Positions 23,129-33,324 of a DNA stretch of 64,000 bases are shown here, in pieces (position 1 is the stretch's first letter; every line of letters begins with the position of its first letter). The notes under the pieces are model-generated. The model saw only the letters and a list, made by a program, of their open reading frames with translations, was not told the origin of the DNA and did not search any database. The position numbers were made by a program, and so were the translations under genes. Source of the stretch: Saccharum officinarum (lineage: Eukaryota > Streptophyta > Magnoliopsida > Poales > Poaceae); NCBI GenBank assembly GCA_020631735.1, contig CM036160.1:2712407-2776406 (forward strand), given 5' to 3'.

Positions 23129-24001
23129 TCAAGAACAAGCACCTCAAATGTCTGATGAACATGAGATTCTCCACTGCGGAGGCCTTGTCAGTTAAGGTTA
23201 AAAGGGACCATTGTAATGATTAATAATGTATTTTTAAGGTGAGACAACTCTTTAGCATGAGTTCGATACTTCGATTAGTCATGGTCTTAGTTTGCTGGCT
23301 GTCAGGTTCTACATTTTGTGCAAGGGATCACATCTTATGTCTCTGTGAAGTTTGCCTGGGCTTGTCTGTTAAGCTGACCTTGTATATGTATTATTCTACT
23401 CCACGTGTATTCCTTAACAGTAGCTTTAATGAAATACTCTGAATGGTTGAATGCGTAATGGGCTCGTTTGGATGAGACCCTGGTGCCTTTTTTCCTGGCT
23501 CAGACCTTGCTTGTATCTTGCCTGTGCTCCGGTTGGGTTGGAGACCTGTTGAGGTTCCTGGACCAGGCAATTAGGTGTGCAGCCAGGCAGCCAAAAGTGA
23601 GCGCCTGGTGCTGCATCCCGTTGCTTGGAGCCCTGGACTAATGGCAGTGGCTACAGTGGCTAGTCGCTTAAAAACTGAATCAATGTTTTTTATTTGAAGA
23701 AATTAAATTATCACCGTTAGTCTATTATTAAATATGTGTGACTTTGTTATTATAAACTTGCATCATTAGCGTGCAAACTGCAAAGTATAATTAAGTTATT
23801 AAGTATAGTTATTTTTTTTATTAAATTATTATTTAGTCAACCGAGAAAAATAATATTAATCTAAATCATCTAGTTTCTTAATCAAGTTATATAAGTATAT
23901 GTTAATCTCACACCATAGACATTTTAATGCATGTTTACGTTTTGCATACTCTCTAGTTAATATTGGACTTGTTTGGATGGAAGCCTAGGGAAGTTACCCG
24001 G
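23129..24001. other. 3' flank of copy B and transposon-derived spacer
   Basis: To about 23455 this is the conserved 3' flank of the F-box family. From 23460 (GGGCTCGTTTGGATG) to about 24000 the sequence is foreign to the family: a GC-rich start, then a strongly AT-rich stretch. A second CTTGTTTGGATGG near 23968 is in the same direction as the first, not inverted, so a single element could not be delimited. Confidence 0.4.
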
Positions 24002-24120
24002 GAGCCTGTTCGCTTGTCTTATAAGCCGTACTTTTTCAGCGAGTGAACAATGTTTTTCTTTCATAACAAATCAGCGAACAGTGCTTTCAGCCATGACGTA
24101 TCAGCCAAGCGAACAGAGCT
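24002..24120. mobile_element. Short fold-back MITE
   Basis: The ends GAGCCTGTTCGCTTG (24002-24016) and CAAGCGAACAGAGCT (24106-24120) are near-perfect inverted repeats, and the interior (TATAAGCCGTAC, TTTTTCAGCGAGTGAACA, CAGCGAACAGTGCTTTCAGCC) folds back on itself. This matches a very common hAT-like MITE type of panicoid grasses, as I recall it. Confidence 0.75.
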
Positions 24121-24212
24121 AAATTGTCTCGGAGTTGCTTGTCTGCTTAAGAAGTTAAAGATTTTTGCCAAGAGGACGTTGGACTTGGACTTGCCTACAT
24201 ATGCTATGCTCA

Positions 24213-24457
24213 GGGTGTGTTCACTTCGCGAAAAGTAGGTGAAAAGTTACTGTAGCATCTTTCGTTGTTATTTGCGAAATTTTGTCCAATCATGGACTAA
24301 CTAGGCTCAAAAGATTCGTCCCAACATTTACAGACAAACTATGCAATTAGTTATCTTTTTTACCTACATTTAATGCTCCATGCATGCGTCGAAAGATTTG
24401 ATGTGATGGATGTAAGAGAAAATATTTTGGGTTGGGATGGGGAAGTGAACAAGGCCT
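24213..24457. mobile_element. Tourist-like MITE truncating F-box copy C
   Basis: The left end GGGTGTGTTCACTTCGCGAA and right end GGGGAAGTGAACAAGGCC are imperfect inverted repeats around an AT-rich core (with AAGATTCGTC and CATTTAATGC, typical MITE phrases). Its right border abuts the remaining 3' part of F-box copy C, whose 5' two thirds are missing. Confidence 0.75.
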
Positions 24458-25198
24458 CACGTAGATTGTACCTGTGCTCGAGGAAGGCTGGCCCTGACGA
24501 GGATGCAGGATGGGCAAGCAAAGTCATTAAGCTTACGACATTACTTCCTGCTGACGACCCCCCTGGCTCACTTGGTCTGCTGAAACCAACTGGCATTGCA
24601 CATGGCCTTGATCTAATTCTTGTGGGGACAAGTGTGGGAATTTTCACTATTGGTCTGAAAGAAAGTTGGTGTGATGACAGTCTCCCCTACATGAGCTTCT
24701 GCACTCCAGGTACTAAAGTAGTAGAGTAAGAGACTTATGTATCATGCCTGTCTTACTTTAACATGGATATATAGCGTCACTTATTTTGTGATTGAGTAAT
24801 ATTCAGATTGGGCATTATTATTTCATTTAGTAACTAAGTTTTGGATGATGGTATTTGTGCTCAAGCAAAATGAGTTCATAAAAGTGGAATATCACAATTA
24901 CATTTAAGGCTGTGATGCTTCTACTGTCTATGTAACAACCTTATTTTTATGAACCAGATTCATGAAATTGGCTAGACATGCATAGGAGCTTTCATTATCT
25001 TCCATTTGTCTTGAAAAATGATTTAGATTGGCTATTAAGGTATCCAACAGGGAAGAAACCAAAAAGACAACCTGCACATCCAGATATCAACCTCCTACAT
25101 ATCCTTAACACCTTTGCTTTTGGTTGTGATTTATTGTCAAAGTAACTTAACAATATAATGCATGGATGATGATTTTATACTTACAAAGAGAGAGGGGT

Positions 25199-28157
25199 CG
25201 TCTAGGTAGCTAGAACGTAGGGTCCCTAACGGGTAAGCTAAGAGAGCTAGTCGATGCAGCAATTAGAAGGCGTGTAAATATTCTATACGTTCAGGAGACT
25301 AAATGGAATGGCCAAAAGGCGAAGGAGGTGGAGGATACTGGCTTCAAACTTTGGTACACGGGGACAACATCGGGTAGGAATGGTGTAGGCATGTTGATCG
25401 ATAGGAGCCTTAAGGATGGAGTCGTTGATATTATGAGGCAAGGCGACCGGATTATCTTGGTCAAGCTGGTAGTTGGAGATTTGGATCTGAATGTGATCAG
25501 TGCCTATGCCCCTCAGGTAGGTCTTAGCGAGGGCACTAAGAGGCAGTTTTGAGAAGATCTTAATAGCATGGTTAGTACCGTGCCTATCAGCGAGAAACTC
25601 TTTATAGGAGGAGATCTCAACGGCCATGTTGGTGCGACTAATATAGGTTTCGAGCGGGTGTACGGGGGGTTCGGGTATGGTAGTAGGAATCAAGAGGGGG
25701 AGGATGTTTTGAACTTCGCGCTGGCCTATGACTTGTTGATAGTGAACACCCTTTTTAGGAAGAGAGAATCTCATCTAGTAACCTTTCGTAGTGGACAACA
25801 CTCGAGCCAGATCGACTTTATCCTTGCAAGGAGGGAGGATAGACGTGCTTGCTTTGATTGTAAGGTGTTACCTGAGGAGTGTGTTGTCCCTCAACATAAG
25901 CTTGTGGTGGCGGACTTTCGCTTTCGGGTACGTGTCCACCGGGACAAACGGGCCAAGATTGCGAGAACGAAGTGGTGGAAGCTTAGAGGGGAAGCATCGC
26001 AAACGTTTAAGGAGAGGATGCTAGACGAGGGGCCTTAGGATGAAGGAGAAGATGCTGATGACATGTGGCTAAAGATGGCAACATGTGTCCGGAAGGTGGC
26101 TTCGGAAGTGTTTGGCGTGAGTAGGGGAGGCAAACGGGAAGCAAAAGACACATGGTGGTGGAATGACGAGGTGCAAAGGGCTATTAGGGAGAAGGAGTGT
26201 TTCAAGCGTCTTTACCATGACAAGAGTGCAGCCAACATCGAGGGCTATAAAATAGCGAAGAGGGTTGCAAAGCGAGCTGTGAGTGTAGCAAAAGGTCAGG
26301 CGTATGATGGCCTTTATCAGCGGCTAGGCACGAAGGAAGGGGAGAAGGACATTTATAGGATGGCTAGAATCCGCGAGAGGAAGACAAGGGACATCAACCA
26401 AATAAAATGCATCAAGGATGGGACAGATCGACTTCTGGTGAAGGATGAGGAGATCAAGGACAGATGAAGAGAGTACTTCGACAAGCTGTTTAATGGGGAG
26501 AATGAGGGTCCTACCCTTGAGTTAGACGACTCATTTGATGATACCAACAGACGCTTTGTGAGGAGAATTCAGGAGGCAGAGATTGGAGAGGCTTTGAAGA
26601 GGATGAAGGGAGGTAAAGCGATGGGCCCTGATGGTATCGCCATTGAGGTGTGGAGATACCTAGGCGCTAGAGCGATAGTATGGTTAACTAAGCTTTTTAA
26701 CCTTATTTTTCGGTCTAACAAGATGCCTGAAGAATGGAGGAGAAGTATATTAGTACCTATCTTCAAGAACAAGGGAGATGTTCAAAGTTGTACTAACTAC
26801 CGTGGGATTAAGTTGATGAGCCATACGATGAAGCTCTGGGAGAGGGTTATCGAGCATCGCCTAAGGAGAGTGACACATGTGACCCAAAATCAGTTTGGGT
26901 TCATGCCTGGTAAGTCGACCATGGAGGCGATTGTCTTATTACGACAATTGATGGAGAGATATAGGGAGCAGAAGAAGGACTTGCACATAGTCTTTATTGA
27001 CCTCGAGAAGGCATATGACAAAGTACCGAGAAATGTCATGTGGTGGGCCTTGGAAAAGCATAAAGTCCCAACTAAGTACGTTACCCTCATCAAGGATATG
27101 TACAGGGATGTGGTGACGTTTGTCCGAACATGTGATGGCGACACCAGTGACTTTCCAATTAAAATAGGACTGCATCAGGGGTCAACTTTGAGCCCTTATT
27201 TATTTGCTTTGGTGATGGATGAGGTCACAAGGGACATATAAGATGATATCCCTTGGTGTATGCTCTTTGCTGATGATGTGGTGCTAGTTGACGATAGTAG
27301 GGCAGGGGTTAATAGGAAGTTAGAACTATGGAGGCACACGTTAGAGTCGAAAGGGTTCAGACTTAGTAGGACTAAGACCGAGTACATGAGGTGTGATTTC
27401 AGCGTGACTAGGCACGAGGTGGGAGACGTTAGCCTCGATGGGCAAGTGGTGGCCAAGAAGGATACTTTTCAGTATTTAGGGTCGATGCTACAAAAGGATG
27501 GAGACATTGATAAAGATGTTAGGCATAGAATTTCAGCCGGCTGGTTGAAATGGCGTCAAGCTTCTAGCGTCCTCTGTGACAAAAGGGTGCCTCAGAAGCT
27601 GAAAGGTAAGTTCTATAGGACGGCGATTCGTTCGGCGATGTTATACGATGCTGAGTGTTGGCCTACAAAAAGACGACATGTCCAGCAATTGAGTGTAGCA
27701 GAGATGCGTATGTTGCGTTGGTGTTGTGGGCACACAAGGAGGGATAGAGTCCGAAACGACAATATTCAGGATAGGGTTGGGGTGGCACCAATTGAGGAGA
27801 AATTGATTCAACATCGGTTGAGATGGTTTGGACATGTCCAACGGAGGCCTCCTGAGGCGTCGGTGCGTAGTGGAGTTCTAAAGCGGGCCGATAATGTAAA
27901 GAGCGGTAGAGGTCGACCTAAACTAACTTGCGACGAGTCCGTTAAGAGAGATCTTAAGGAGTGGAATATCTCCAAGGATTTAGCTATGGATAGGAGCGCT
28001 TGGAGATTGGCAATCAACATGCCTGAACCGTGATCTCTTTTTATCTCGTGCCCTTTATGTCCCTTTATGTGTCTCCCTGTTTCTCGTCTCTTTTGAGTTT
28101 CATCTCTAGCCTACCCCAACTTGCTTGGGACAAAAGGCTATGTTGTTGTTGTTGTTG
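25199..28157 (+). mobile_element. RTE-type LINE, nearly full length, with 14-bp target duplication
   Basis: The insert is flanked by perfect 14-bp direct repeats AAAGAGAGAGGGGT (25185-25198 and 28158-28171). It ends in a short (TTG)n tail rather than poly-A, as is usual for RTE-clade elements, and the last 120 bases before it (from 28034) are a 3' untranslated region. Copy D shows the empty site (TTACAAAGAGCGGGGTTTCT at about 44761). The 5' end begins within the endonuclease start, so it may lack a few hundred bases of a full element. Confidence 0.92.
25214..28033 (+). pseudogene. LINE endonuclease/reverse transcriptase polyprotein with in-frame stops
   Basis: One frame of about 940 codons runs the whole way without a frameshift. 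The apurinic endonuclease domain comes first (NVGSLTGKLRELV, YVQETKW, ISAYAPQ, FIGGDLNGHVG, SQIDFIL), then a linker, then reverse transcriptase from about 26600 ([93 protein letters not shown]) and a C-terminal region with a degenerate zinc-finger-like part (MLRWCCGHTRRDRVRN, RLRWFGHVQRRP). Stops lie at 25211-25213 (just before the stated start), 25550-25552, 26036-26038, 26465-26467 and 27239-27241. The element copies itself by target-primed reverse transcription; this copy is dead, but only through point changes. Confidence 0.92.
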
Positions 28158-28446
28158 AAAGAGAGAGGGGTTTCTCAAGAGTTATGATTTATCTTTGTTT
28201 CAAAAAAAAGAGTTATGATTTATGAATTCAGCTGTTCATGATTAGTTCGTGATCTTTATCGCTTTGTTTTATGTGGTTACTTGTCTATTTGGTTACCCAG
28301 CAACTTGTTGCTTTCGTAGCTGGTTAGTAATAGAATGATCACCTATGGAAATCGACCAGTTGATGTTATTTTCAAAACTATGCATTTCTGTAGCATTGGG
28401 GGCAGCCTCTGCCGAGGGATCAAGAACAGGCACCTCAAATGCCTGA

Positions 28447-29386
28447 TAAACAGAAGGTTCTCCATTTGTAGGCTTGTCAGTCAAGGTTAAAAGGGATGAT
28501 CGTTGTGGTTAATGGTTTATTTTGAAGGTGGGACAACTCTTTAGCATTAGTAAGATAAGGTTAGTGATGGTCTTAGTTTGTTGGCTTTTAGGGGTTCTTC
28601 ATTTTGTGCAAGGGATCACATCTCCTATGTCTGTTATCTTGATCATCACTATGAAGTTTGCTTGGGACCCTGTACTATTTTGCTCTACGTGTAATCCTGA
28701 ACATTAGCTAATGAAACCCTTGAATGGTTGAATGCGTATGGTTTCCCTTATGAAAAAAACCCTTTGCTCAAGAAAATGAGCATTTGAATTTAAATACACC
28801 ACAGTTCCATATGTGTCGTACTATTCTTGCCCAATTTTAGCTTGATTCATTACTTTGTTATCTTGTGGTTTGAACATGAGAACTGAGGATGTATAAGTAG
28901 ATCTGGGAAAGAAATTAAGTATGCATGACTCCTTTTGCGCCATCTTGATCAGGGGAGTTATATATTCCTAATTTTAGTTTTGTTCATGATCTTGTGGCTT
29001 GCGCCTGGAAATTGAGGAGGAAAGTAGAGGTGACACATTTTGCACCATCTTAAGCATGGGGAGCTAAATACTCAGGCTCGTTAATCATTGGCAAGCAAGA
29101 ATCGTTTAAAACCATTTGGAACCCATGTGGAGTAATGAATTTTGCATGAATGAATACGATTCATACAAGTTTCTTTTATATTTTCTATAGTAGGACAGAG
29201 TCTTAGCTAGTTAGCTGTGTGTACTGAATATTGTTATGCTTAGGGCATGTTTGTAGGGAATATTGTTATGCTTAGGGCATGTTTGGATCCTATAGATAAT
29301 AATTATCTATTAATAATTAGCTCTCTTGGATCCAAACAGGTATAATAGACTAGCAAATTGTTAGCTAAATGCTTAACTAACAACTA
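28447..29386. other. 3' flank of F-box copy C and small repeats
   Basis: To about 29210 this is the conserved 3' flank shared with copies A, B and D. At 29226-29289 a 28-base phrase starting GAATATTGTTATGCTTAGGG occurs twice with a period of 32 bases. The second copy runs into GGGCATGTTTGGATCC, which has an inverted partner GGATCCAAACAGG near 29330, suggesting a tiny Harbinger-like MITE remnant. Confidence 0.45.
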
Positions 29387-30056
29387 CTCCCTCAGTCCTA
29401 GAATTATTGACGTTTTAGGGATGGACACAGAAGCCAATGAGAGAGGCAAAAGACTAGAGTACCCCTATATTCTCTCCCCTTTCTCTTCTTCCCGTTCACA
29501 TCACCATCGGTGTGCCCGCGCTTGCCTAGCCACTGCCCCAGACGCTGCCAAGGAGGCCGTGGCCCGCGGCACTGGTTCTCTCCACGTCGAGCGCCACCAG
29601 GGAGGCACCACCGACCCACTCGCCAATTGTTGCCCCGTCCCGACCGCATCCAACGACTCTAGATCTAGATCCCGAGCGCGGAGGGGTGGGAACGGGCGCG
29701 GCTCCGGCGAAGGAGTAGAGGAGGGCAGACACCGACAGAGAAGAAGGGGTCACCGAGGAGGGGGGTGCTCCGCCTCAGGGCCGACGAGATACACCTCAAC
29801 ACCGCCGTGCCACTATAGAGGATGTGAAGAGGGGGGGGGGCAGACTAGTGCAGTCGGGGAGGTCCTAGAGGGCGGCGAGCGGGAGGTGGAGAGAAGGGGG
29901 CTAGGCCTGCTCAGGATGCGCCGCGGATTTGCCTCAGCGTCAGGCCGCTCCACCTCCGCTCCAGTCCGCGCCAACGCTGCCCCGCTCCACCTCGATGTCG
30001 GCAGTCTTCGCCTCGGCGCCACATGCAGAAGAGAAGAGGGTGGGGCGCCTCCCGTG

Positions 30057-32186
30057 TGTAAGGTCCTAGATGGCTAGAGGGGGGGTGAATAGCCTATAAA
30101 AATTCTACAAGAACAACTAAGCAAACTTATTAGAATAACAAACGGCGCAAAGCGAGTTTTGCTTAGCCTATGGTTGTGATGCAAGCCTCCTATCCACAAG
30201 TCTAGTAGATTATGATCTCTAGTTCACACAAAGGCTATGTCACTAATTTTACACTAGTGAGCAAGCTAACATTAGAGCTACACAAGATAAACTAGTAAAG
30301 TAAATGCGAGAGAGAGGAATGTGAATCTTATACCGACGGTGGAGTGAAGATGTTGCCAATCACCAAGATGATATACAATCAATCAATATTGACAACAACA
30401 CAATATGAAGACCAATCATCGGGAGACAAGAGACACAATATTTTTATTCACCCGGTGTTCACTTGTGCACCGACAAGCTATGTCACCGGTTGTGTCGACC
30501 AACACTTAGATGGTTCCTCGGTGTGACCCTCAAGTCACTTGCCCCTCAAGGCATGCCCTGCAAGGCACCGCAAGACACCACTCTCAAGTGAGGTAACTCA
30601 ATGACACGCGCAATGTAATAGAGTTGCTTTTGGCGTCCCGCCGAGGAAAGCATAAGAACCTCTTACAATCAACCGGAGGTGGCCAAGAACAATCACCTTC
30701 TCTTGCCAACGCCTCCAACAATCTCCAAGCCAGCTAGGAGAGGTACTCTCCAAGAGTAACAAGAAATCCACCGGCTAAACCACCCACAAGTGCCACTAGA
30801 TGCTCTCAAGCTATGCAATGCACTTTGGGATCACTCAATCTCACTTTTGATTTGCAATCAAGCAAGAGAGATGAGTGGGAGGAGATGCTCTAGCTCAAAG
30901 GATGCACAAGTATGTTCGAAATCACGAGTATCCTCCCCAAGGGCCGGCCAACAAGTATTTATAAGCATCCCATCCAAATAGAGCCGTTATACCCCTTCAC
31001 TGGGTCTGTTCGGGATGACCGGACGCGCCGGTCATAACTGACCGGACGCGCTCAACCGCGTCCGATCCTCCAACGGTCACTGCGCCAATGGTCAAATCCC
31101 ATGACCGGACGCACCTCTCAAAACGACCGGACGCGCCGGTCCCGAGTGACCGGACGCACTCCAGTCAACGACCGGACGCGCCGATCGCACAGCACCGCGC
31201 GCCCGCGAAGTAACGACCGGATGCACCCCTCGCAACGACCGGACGCGACAGTGTCCACGTCCGGTTTGAGTCCAGTAAGCTCCCTCGACGATCGGACGCG
31301 TCCGATCGTCCTCTGCGAACCTCAGTTCCTTCTGGGCGACTGACCGGACGCGCCGGTCCCGTGAGTGACCGGACACGCCGGTTGCAAACCCTAGCACCCG
31401 TGCCTACGCTATACTGACCGGACGCGTCCGGTCATACCATGACCGCGTCCGATGCAGCGTCCGGTCACCTCTGTGACCTCCGTTCGCCTCCGTTTCTTTT
31501 CCGACTTCCGGCGTAGTGGAAAATAGGCATTTCAAGAGACCCAAACCCTCTCTACCGCTTAAACTTCAACGCCTTCGCAAATGTGCCAACACCAACAAGT
31601 GATCACCACCTTGTGCACGTGTGTTAGCCTTTCCATAAACATTTTTGAAGGTTTTCCAGTTAGCTCACTAGGCCCTAGATGCAATGCACTTCATGAATTC
31701 ACCTAGTGGCACCCGTGCATCGAATAACCGATAAGACTTCCCCTCTTAATAGTTCGGCTATCGATCCTAAACCACTCACACCCTCTATGGTGTCTTGAGT
31801 GCAAAACAAAATGGCCCTATGGTTATACCTTTGCCTTGAGCCCATTTTGTTTCTCCAAAAGATATGATCCACTTTATATCATCACATGACCATCTCGATC
31901 CATCGACCTTGACTTCACTTGCTCTTCACCGTTGCATCGGTCCGTCGGCGCCAAGTCTTGCTCAAGCTTCACCATCGCATGGTCCCTTGCTTCGAAGCCT
32001 CGACTTGCCCTTCACCCTCACAACCGGTCCATCGAGCCAAGCATCATCTTGGTCTTCATCATCTTGGTCACATGAGTCAATGTCATGTCTCATATTCAAT
32101 GACCACCTTTATCTAAATTATCCACTTAGATACAAAGGTTAGTCCTAGGTTTCATCAATTAGCCAAAACCAAACTAGGGACTTTCA
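30057..32186 (-). repeat. 3' LTR of Sirevirus element 1
   Basis: On the plus strand it reads TGTAAGGTCCTAG...GGGACTTTCA. It is 2130 bp against 2211 bp in the other LTR. Most of the difference comes from two deletions: about 31 bp near 31309, where the right LTR has the phrase GCGTCCGATC twice and this one once, and about 51 bp near 31530 (TTCAAG joined directly to AGACCC). Confidence 0.92.
31012..31475. repeat. Array of ACCGGACGCG palindrome-type repeats in the 3' LTR of element 1
   Basis: About a dozen copies of GACCGGACGCG occur in some 460 bases, several extended into near-palindromes such as GACCGGACGCGCCGGTC and GACCGGACGCGTCCGGTC. The block is CpG-rich, unlike the AT-rich remainder of the LTR. 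Sirevirus LTRs have been reported to carry palindromic repeats and CpG islands, so this fits the family; a regulatory role is likely but not shown here. Confidence 0.85.
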
Positions 32187-33324
32187 ATCTCCCCCTTTTT
32201 GGTAATTGATGACAACCCTCATAAAGATAATTTTGATAATAAAAGTTTTGAACTTGTCATACTTGTCCAATCATTATGCTCATAAATAAAATTTGGACAA
32301 TTATCACAAGCTCGGTTTGGGTAGCATTAGCTCTCCCTACATATGTGCATAGAGTTTGGAGTGAAAGCTTTGCACATATGCATGAATAGAAGTGTTGAGA
32401 GAGTAATTCTACCAAAATGATGCTAAGGTGTAAGAAATGGACCTTTGAAGCGTGATACCAATCAGAGTTGCCTTTTACACCATCCTTAGCATCATGAAGT
32501 AACTAGACATTCATCACAACTCAAGAACCCCGTGAGATCAACATTATATGTAAAGGTTCTTGGACCACTCGTACCACTTGTAGAGCTTTAAGCATGTCTA
32601 GATACCACATGTAAACTATTCCTATGCATGCTAGTAGATCATTTCATCATTCAAGTTCTATACTAGCATTGCACCACACAAGCACGTATATTGAATTTAA
32701 AAACATGTGCAATGAGCAAGTCATATGAGAATGCACAAACAAATGCAACAACTTTGTTTATGAGCTTGCTCCCCCTACTTGTGTGCATCAAAATTTTATT
32801 TACCCCTTTATCATGTTGAATCATCTTTTTCTCTCCCCCTTTGTCAACAACTTACCCAAAAATGGGATCAAATTGTGGAGAGAAAAACAATGTTTGATGG
32901 AGTAGGTTAAAAATTAATTCGATACCACATGTAAGGTTAAAAATTTATCAAATTTGGTTTGTCCTAGAATACTTGCCAAAGATATTTAATTCGATTTGAA
33001 CCAAAGACAAGCTTCTTCACACCTCATGATAAGGGTTATCTTGCCTATGTTGAATTAAACACTTATAGCAAATCTTCTAGATTTAACACTAGGTTTACAA
33101 GCTCACAAACATGTTATATGCTACCACTAGATCAAAGCAAGCATAGAAGCCATAGTGGTAACATATATCCATCAAATTCATTTGATTTATCATGAATGCT
33201 CATACATACCACTTATTATGTCTACATGCTCTAGCAAGTCCTTAGCATAGGATGAATGACATGTCAATCAACTTTACCTTGCAATGTCGAAGGAGAGGCA
33301 TGTCAATAAGTGGGTGGGGTGCAT
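32187..33324 (-). other. Non-coding 3' internal region of element 1 with polypurine tracts
   Basis: The LTR-adjacent tract (32187-32200, minus strand AAAAAGGGGGAGAT) primes plus-strand synthesis. Further copies of the minus-strand purine core AGGGGGAG lie at 32769-32776 and 32831-32840. No reading frame is visible; the stretch separates the end of RNase H from the LTR. Multiple purine tracts upstream of the 3' LTR are a known Sirevirus trait. Confidence 0.7.

Larger units (their letters stand above)
24458..28446 (+). pseudogene. F-box protein gene, copy C (3' remnant, split by a LINE in its intron)
   Basis: Only the C-terminal part of exon 1 remains (24458-24709): RRLYLCSRKAGPDEDAGW, KVIKLTTLLPADDPPGSL, HGLDLILVGTSVGIFTIGL, LPYMSFCTPG. 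It is preceded directly by a MITE. The predicted donor is CCAG|GTACTAAAG. The intron carries a complete LINE (25199-28157), and exon 2 (28394-28446) encodes LGAASAEGSRTGTSNA then stop, though its acceptor has changed from GCAG to GTAG. The F-box itself is gone, so this copy cannot act as an SCF receptor. Confidence 0.8.

Noticed and set aside
29358..30077. A 239-codon plus-strand frame
   Set aside because: It starts before the Stowaway-like end and runs through the GC-rich core into the Sirevirus LTR, so it cannot be a natural gene. The composition is Arg/Gly-rich shadow.
31012..31475. Regularly repeated palindromic units resembling a CRISPR array
   Set aside because: Spacing is irregular, units are degenerate, the host is a plant and the block is part of an LTR shared by all copies.
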